Positions 59,771 through 64,000 of a DNA stretch of 64,000 nt are shown here, in pieces. Position 1 is the first letter of the stretch. Every line of letters starts with the position of its first letter. The stretch is taken from the NCBI GenBank assembly GCA_038373865.1, contig JAXGGA010002204.1, positions 62,001 to 126,000 on the forward strand, given 5' to 3'. This DNA is from Uloborus plumipes. Its lineage: Eukaryota > Arthropoda > Arachnida > Araneae > Uloboridae. Under the pieces are notes generated by a model. That model was not told the DNA's origin. It saw only the letters and a program-made list of their open reading frames with translations, and did no database searches. The position numbers were made by a program, and so were the translations under genes.

Positions 59771-60600
59771 CACTCAGGCACATTGAAAATAGCGACCCAA
59801 GAAGAAAGCATCGGATTGAAATGAAATTTAATACACATAATGATACAGATGAGAGATTCACTTGATCTCAAAATCAAGACAATTGAACGAATACAGGGTG
59901 TGCAAGGACGCAAATACAGAGCAACTTCAATAGCGCGTTGGACCACCTCTAGCTGCAATACATGCCGCCACACGGTCCGGCATTGAGTTGATTAGACGCC
60001 TGATGTTGTCCTGAGGCAGATGGGCCCACAAATTTGTAACAGTCAACTCCAAATCACGCACAAAGTGACACGATGGCATCTGACGTTTTAGCTGATACCA
60101 CACATGCTCTATGGGGGATAAGTCGGGGGAGCTGGCCGGCCATGGAAGAGCCTGAAAATAACGTAGGAAGTCTTGAGCAACTCTTGCTGTATGCGGAGGA
60201 GCATTATCTTGCTGGAAAATAGCCCCTGGAAGACCATTTAGGAGAGGTCCTACATGGGGTCGAAGAATATCATCAACGTTACGTTGGCCGGTTAAGTTTT
60301 TATTCATCACAATTAGATTGGACCGGCTATCATAGGAAATGGCCCCCCAGACCATCACATCAGCTGTGCGGGCAGTGTGACGTGGAACAGTGTGGGAAGA
60401 ATTGTACCGCTCACCTGGGCGCCTACACACCCGTATACGGTTATCATCAGTCCCTAAAACAAACCGAGACTCATCACTAAACACAACTTTTTGTCAATCT
60501 GTGACATTCCACATTGATCTGGCTTGGCACCACTGTAAACGCAGTCGCTGATCAATCCGACGATTTCTTCTTGGGTCGCTATTTTCAATGTGCCTGAGTG
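59771..60600 (-). mobile_element. Internally deleted Tc1-like transposon with TIRs and TA target
   Basis: The ends CACTCAGGCACATTGAAAAT (59771) and its inverse (to 60600) are flanked by TA (59769-59770, 60601-60602). The inverted repeat continues for about 49 bp with two mismatches. On the transposase side the TIR runs straight into coding sequence at about 60551, so the 5' untranslated region and the DNA-binding half of the gene are deleted. This leaves an 830 bp derivative that could only move with help from an intact relative. Confidence 0.88.
59927..60551 (-). pseudogene. Tc1-like transposase, catalytic half
   Basis: This is the C-terminal half of a Tc1-family DDE transposase. From the deletion junction it reads RLRLQWCQARSMWNVTD, then TGA (60494-60496) where Trp is expected, then QKVVFSDESRFVLGTDD, VMVWGAISYDSR, AIFQQDNAPPHTARV and SPDLSPIEHVW, ending CIAARGGPTRY at 59927. 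The likely catalytic residues are the Asp of FSDES, the Asp of QQDNAPPH and the Glu of PIEHVW. The last two are separated by 32 residues rather than the usual 34. The N-terminal DNA-binding domains are absent through internal deletion. Apart from one nonsense codon the frame is intact, so decay is mild. Confidence 0.9.
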
Positions 60601-60805
60601 TATATATTTCTCCTGCTCTTCTCAGTAGCATGCGGGGTGTCTGGTGACCGAGAGTGGTTGCGGTTTTTACTGCGCATCCCATTTTTGCTGGTAAAAGCAA
60701 AGGTTTTTTTTTTTTTTTTCTGTACCATTTTAGGGCAATTACATGTCAAATCAATCATGAAAAAAAGTTTCTCACCTCACCATTTTCGATTTTTACAAAA
60801 TTTGA
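60601..60805. other. Unique flank between the Tc1 derivative and the non-LTR element
   Basis: A T-rich run at 60703-60719 and no gene. A minus-strand open frame to 60700 is a readthrough of the transposase frame past the element's TIR and has no meaning. Confidence 0.5.
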
Positions 60806-60869
60806 TGTGAAGAACGCATATGATAAGATAAGGCAACCACGCGCTTGGTGTGGTTGCTTGCGTTTCTAG

Positions 60870-61592
60870 ATGGCTGATTTTAAAGATGAAGCTTTTTATG
60901 GTTTGCTTCAGACCTGCTACATAAAGATTGAAAGTGCGATAAATTCGAAATGCAACATGAGTCAACAGTTTCGGGACGAAGCCAGGAATGCTGTGAATGA
61001 ACTAAAGCTTTTAATCCCCATGAATTTCGAGCGTGTGAAGTCTCATACTTATCGGGAAGCTTGTAAAGACACCTTAAGTGAGTTTTTATCTGTTAAGAAA
61101 CCGTCTTTTGCCAGTGTCGTTGCCCCATCAGTGGATAGTGTCCCCGTAGTTTCATTCAAGCCTGCTGACTTAACTGGTACCAATAAACAAGCTGATGTGC
61201 CCCTTGATGGCAGAAAGTTGAAAACCAAGATCGTCATAAATGGTGCAAACAAGTCTGCTGGCTTAAAAATTATCCCCAAGTTACCGAAAAGGAAATCTTT
61301 ATTTTTATCCCGGTTAAGTCCGGATTCGACAGCTAAGCAAGTGCTCGATTTTTTAACACCTCTGAATTTGGATTACGTGCAATGCAAAAAATTAGCAACC
61401 AGGTATGACACTTACTCTTCTTTTCACATTGAGGTATGTGAAAACGATTTTTCTAGCTTAATGAATCCAACAGTGTGGCCTGAAGGATCCCTTGTTACCG
61501 AATTCTTTGGTCGTTTACGCAGTGATCGTGTGATACAGGACGAGGTTGCTAGTTATGGGATTCTGACCCCTAATAACGATTCTGAGAAATGA
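60870..61592 (+). CDS. ORF1 protein of the non-LTR retrotransposon
   Basis: This 240-residue protein presumably binds element RNA in the ribonucleoprotein, as ORF1 proteins of CR1/Jockey-type elements do. The N-terminal third is predicted helical and charged (MADFKDEAFYGLLQTCYIKI). A linker (about 75-135) is rich in Ser, Val, Pro and Lys. From about 140 an RRM-like segment reads SLFLSRLSPDSTAKQVLDFL, then SSFHIEVCENDF and WPEGSLVTEFFGRLR, a pattern seen in ORF1 proteins of these clades. No CCHC knuckles are present. The ATG is the first in frame after a stem-loop. It ends at TGA, and the endonuclease follows in the same frame with no gap and no suitable ATG. Confidence 0.8.
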   Translation: MADFKDEAFYGLLQTCYIKIESAINSKCNMSQQFRDEARNAVNELKLLIPMNFERVKSHTYREACKDTLSEFLSVKKPSFASVVAPSVDSVPVVSFKPADLTGTNKQADVPLDGRKLKTKIVINGANKSAGLKIIPKLPKRKSLFLSRLSPDSTAKQVLDFLTPLNLDYVQCKKLATRYDTYSSFHIEVCENDFSSLMNPTVWPEGSLVTEFFGRLRSDRVIQDEVASYGILTPNNDSEK

Positions 61593-64000
61593 CTTCATAT
61601 TTACTACCAAAACGTCCGCGGCCTGAGAACGAAAATTCCTGATTTCTATAGCTCGGTTTCATCTGATAATTTTGATATAATTTGCCTCACTGAGACTTGG
61701 CTTTGCAATGATATTGACTCAGATGATTTATTTGATAATAGATATATTGTTTTTAGGAGGGATCGTAATTTTGCTGCCAATGATTGTAAGCGTGGAGGTG
61801 GTGTAGTTATTGCTGTCAAGAACTGTTTTTCTGCTGTTCGTATTGATATGCCGGACTTAGACCTTGAGTCTTTGTGGGTTTCAGTTAATCTAAGGTTCTC
61901 CCGTAAATTATTGTTGTGTGTTATTTATTGTCCACCTGGATTCAATAGTGATAAATATCTCAAGTTTTTTGACTGTTTTGATCGTTTTATTTCTTACGAT
62001 AATATTTTTATATGTGGTGATTTTAACCTGTCTAGTATCGGTGATGTTGACAATTTTCATACCATGGATTCTTCTATAAGAAATTTATTTAATTTTATGA
62101 ATCTGTATGACCTTAAACAATTTAATAATGTTCTTAATTATAATAACAAATACTTAGACTTAATTTTATCTAATATTCAGTATTGTGATATTTCTGTTGA
62201 TCGTAGTGATATTCCTCTTGTCTCAAGATCTGCATCATCCGGCTCTTGTAATTGATGTTAAATTTATGCTTGAGCGTTATAAAAAATGTTGTGTTAAAAA
62301 TACTAATTATGACTTTAAGAGAGCTGATTTTTTACAAATGTTTTGTATGTTTTCTGAAATTGACTGGAATTTTTTAAACGCTTTTAATGATGTTAATTTA
62401 GCAGTCTCTGGGTTTTATAATATTTTATTCAATGTTTTTAATAAAACTATTCCCATGAAAATTAATAAGAGGAAATTTCCTTTCTGGTACTCTATTGAAA
62501 TCAGGAGGTTGATAAAGCATAAGAAAAAAGTTCGCAATTTGGCTTTAAGAAGCGACGATCCCAATGTGCTTAGCGAATTCAGAACTCTCAGATCTATTCT
62601 TAAGAGCAGCATTAAGGATGATTACAGTAAATATTTGCGTATAACCGAAAATAATCTTATGTCTGATCCTAAGAAGTTTTGGTCTTATTTTAATAAAAAC
62701 TATTCCCCGCCTAACAAAATGTTTTACAACAATATGTGCTTTGATAATGATCGTGATATTGCTGGGGCGTTCGCTAACTATTTTAGTTCTGTTCATCAAA
62801 CTAGTACTAGTTATGACAGGAATTTTAGTCTTTATGACAATAATGTCTGTGACCTAATTAAGATTGATAAAATTACCTATGATGATGTTATATTTACCAT
62901 TGGTGCTTTAAAGTCCTCTTCAACCGTTGGGGTTGATAATGTGCCCTCTTTTATTGTTAAAGGTTGTGCTGATGGGATGATCTATCCTCTTCTTATTTTG
63001 TTTAACCTTTCTTTAAAGACAAACAATTTCCCTGATGCTTGAAAGCATACTAAAATTATTCCTGTTTTTAAAGCAGGAAATAAAAATGATTGCAGAAATT
63101 ATCGCCCTATTGCTATTTTGAGCTCTTTTTCTAAAGTTTTTGAAACAATTATATATAAAAAGCTCTTTTGTCAAGTTAAAAATTTAATCTCACCTGCTCA
63201 GCATGGTTTTTTCCCCAAACGTTCTACGAGTACCAATTTGTTTTGTTTAACTAATAAAATAATTTCTTCATTTGTAAGTGGTGGTCAACTTGATGTTGTT
63301 TATACTGATTTCGTAAAAGCGTTTGATGTGGTTGACTTCGGTATTCTTTTGCGGAAATTGAACTACATTGGCTTTCACATTAATCTTACTGACTGGTTTT
63401 TTTCTTATTTAAGTTGTCGTATGTTATGTGTTTATATTAATGGTGCTATTTCTGATGATTTTACTAATACTTCTGGCGTGCCGCCAGGCTCTAATTTAGG
63501 ACCTTTGCTTTTTATTTTATTCATTAACGATATAAGTAATATTTTTCAACATTGTGATTACCTTCTTTTTGCCGATGATTTGAAACTTTTCAGAGACATT
63601 CGTACTGCTGCAGATGTTACTTTTTTACAAATCGATTTGGATAATTTGCACCAGTGGTGCATTCAAAATAAGCTTTTTTTGAATATTAGTAAATGCAATG
63701 TTATGAGTTATAGTCGTAGATCTGAGCCATTCATTCATTCGTATCAAATTGATAAACAATGTTTGTCACGTCTTGACTTTATTAAGGATCTGGGGGTCAC
63801 TTTTAGTACTAAGCTTGATTTTACACTACACATCAACGACATCGTTTCTAATGCTTATAGGGTTCTTGGTTTTCTTAAACGAAAGACTAAAGATTTTTCT
63901 AATGAGCAAGCAATTAAAACACTTTATTTTTGCCTTGTGCGCTCCAAACTGGAATACTGTAGTCTTATTTGGGATCCCTACTACAATAACAAAATTAAAA
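61593..64000 (+). pseudogene. ORF2: APE endonuclease and reverse transcriptase, broken, incomplete at the window end
   Basis: This encodes the nicking endonuclease and polymerase of the element. Endonuclease motifs are YYQNVRGLRTK (61602 on), CLTETWL, ICGDFNLSS and LHHPALVI. A +1 shift near 62221 separates the last from the earlier part. RT follows: SSSTVGVDNVPSFIVKG, then PDA, TGA at 63040-63042 where the conserved Trp is expected, KHTKIIPVFKAG, YRPIAILSSFSKVFE, YTDFVKAFDVVDFGIL (63301), SGVPPGSNLGPLLFILFIND (63472) and the catalytic FADD (LLFADDLKLF, near 63570). GVPPGS stands where GVPQGS is the rule, a Gln-to-Pro change in a core RT motif. The frame is open to 64000 after the nonsense codon. 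Codon usage is AT-rich like the window. Confidence 0.9.

Larger units (their letters stand above)
60806..64000 (+). mobile_element. CR1/Jockey-type non-LTR retrotransposon, 5' part, cut by the window end
   Basis: ORF1 is followed by an APE endonuclease and reverse transcriptase on the plus strand. The 5' boundary is approximate. A hairpin GCAACCAC-loop-GTGGTTGC (60833-60857) lies 12 bases before the ORF1 ATG. ORF2 has a frameshift, a nonsense codon and a changed RT motif, so this copy is inactive. The 3' end and target duplication are outside the window. Confidence 0.9.

Noticed and set aside
60552..60700. N-terminal continuation of the Tc1 transposase beyond the TIR
   Set aside because: The frame stays open to 60700, but 60552-60600 is the terminal inverted repeat and 60603-60700 is flanking DNA outside the TA, so it is not transposase sequence.

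Overview
This 64 kb window is AT-rich eukaryotic DNA that is almost entirely non-coding and crowded with transposable elements. It has many microsatellites, a tRNA-derived SINE, APE-type non-LTR retrotransposons, Tc1/mariner, pogo, hAT-like and Helitron-like DNA transposons, and a GTAAGT / pyrimidine-tract-AG exon. This fits an arthropod nuclear genome, perhaps an arachnid; the species cannot be read from the sequence. No bacterial operons, rRNA genes, free tRNA genes or CRISPR arrays were seen.

Layout. 0-9 kb: a decayed pogo/Tigger transposase with a terminal PHD-like finger, a hAT-type MITE, a TIR element starting AGTAGGGGA, and a young SINE with perfect target duplications. 9-22 kb: mostly unique-looking AT-rich DNA with scattered MITEs, including two copies of a palindrome-rich family, a CGATGA-rich island and old low-copy repeats. 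22-25 kb: the most informative region. One plausible host exon on the minus strand (24773-25002) has two partial copies beside it in a small tandem array, and that array was later hit by a hAT-like element, a Helitron and a small TA-flanked MITE. 25.3-28.3 kb: a 2.96 kb foldback element with 1.4 kb arms. 28-43 kb: largely featureless DNA with a few MITEs and tandem repeats. 43-49 kb: microsatellites, a 5'-truncated non-LTR element with a 15 bp target duplication and intact partial ORF, a broken Tc1 transposase and a 1.3 kb TIR element. 51-56.5 kb: long TA repeats and three inverted-repeat elements, one an internally rearranged mariner. 58.5-64 kb: a second Helitron-like end pair, an internally deleted Tc1 with TIRs, and the 5' part of a CR1/Jockey-type non-LTR element that runs off the window.

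The only candidate host coding sequence is the 76-codon exon at 24773-25002. All other protein similarity belongs to mobile elements, mostly broken. I found no convincing new protein-coding system. The novel material is structural: nested insertions that can be dated against paralogous empty sites, several large hairpin-forming elements, and a dispersed palindrome-rich MITE family with about eight copies here.
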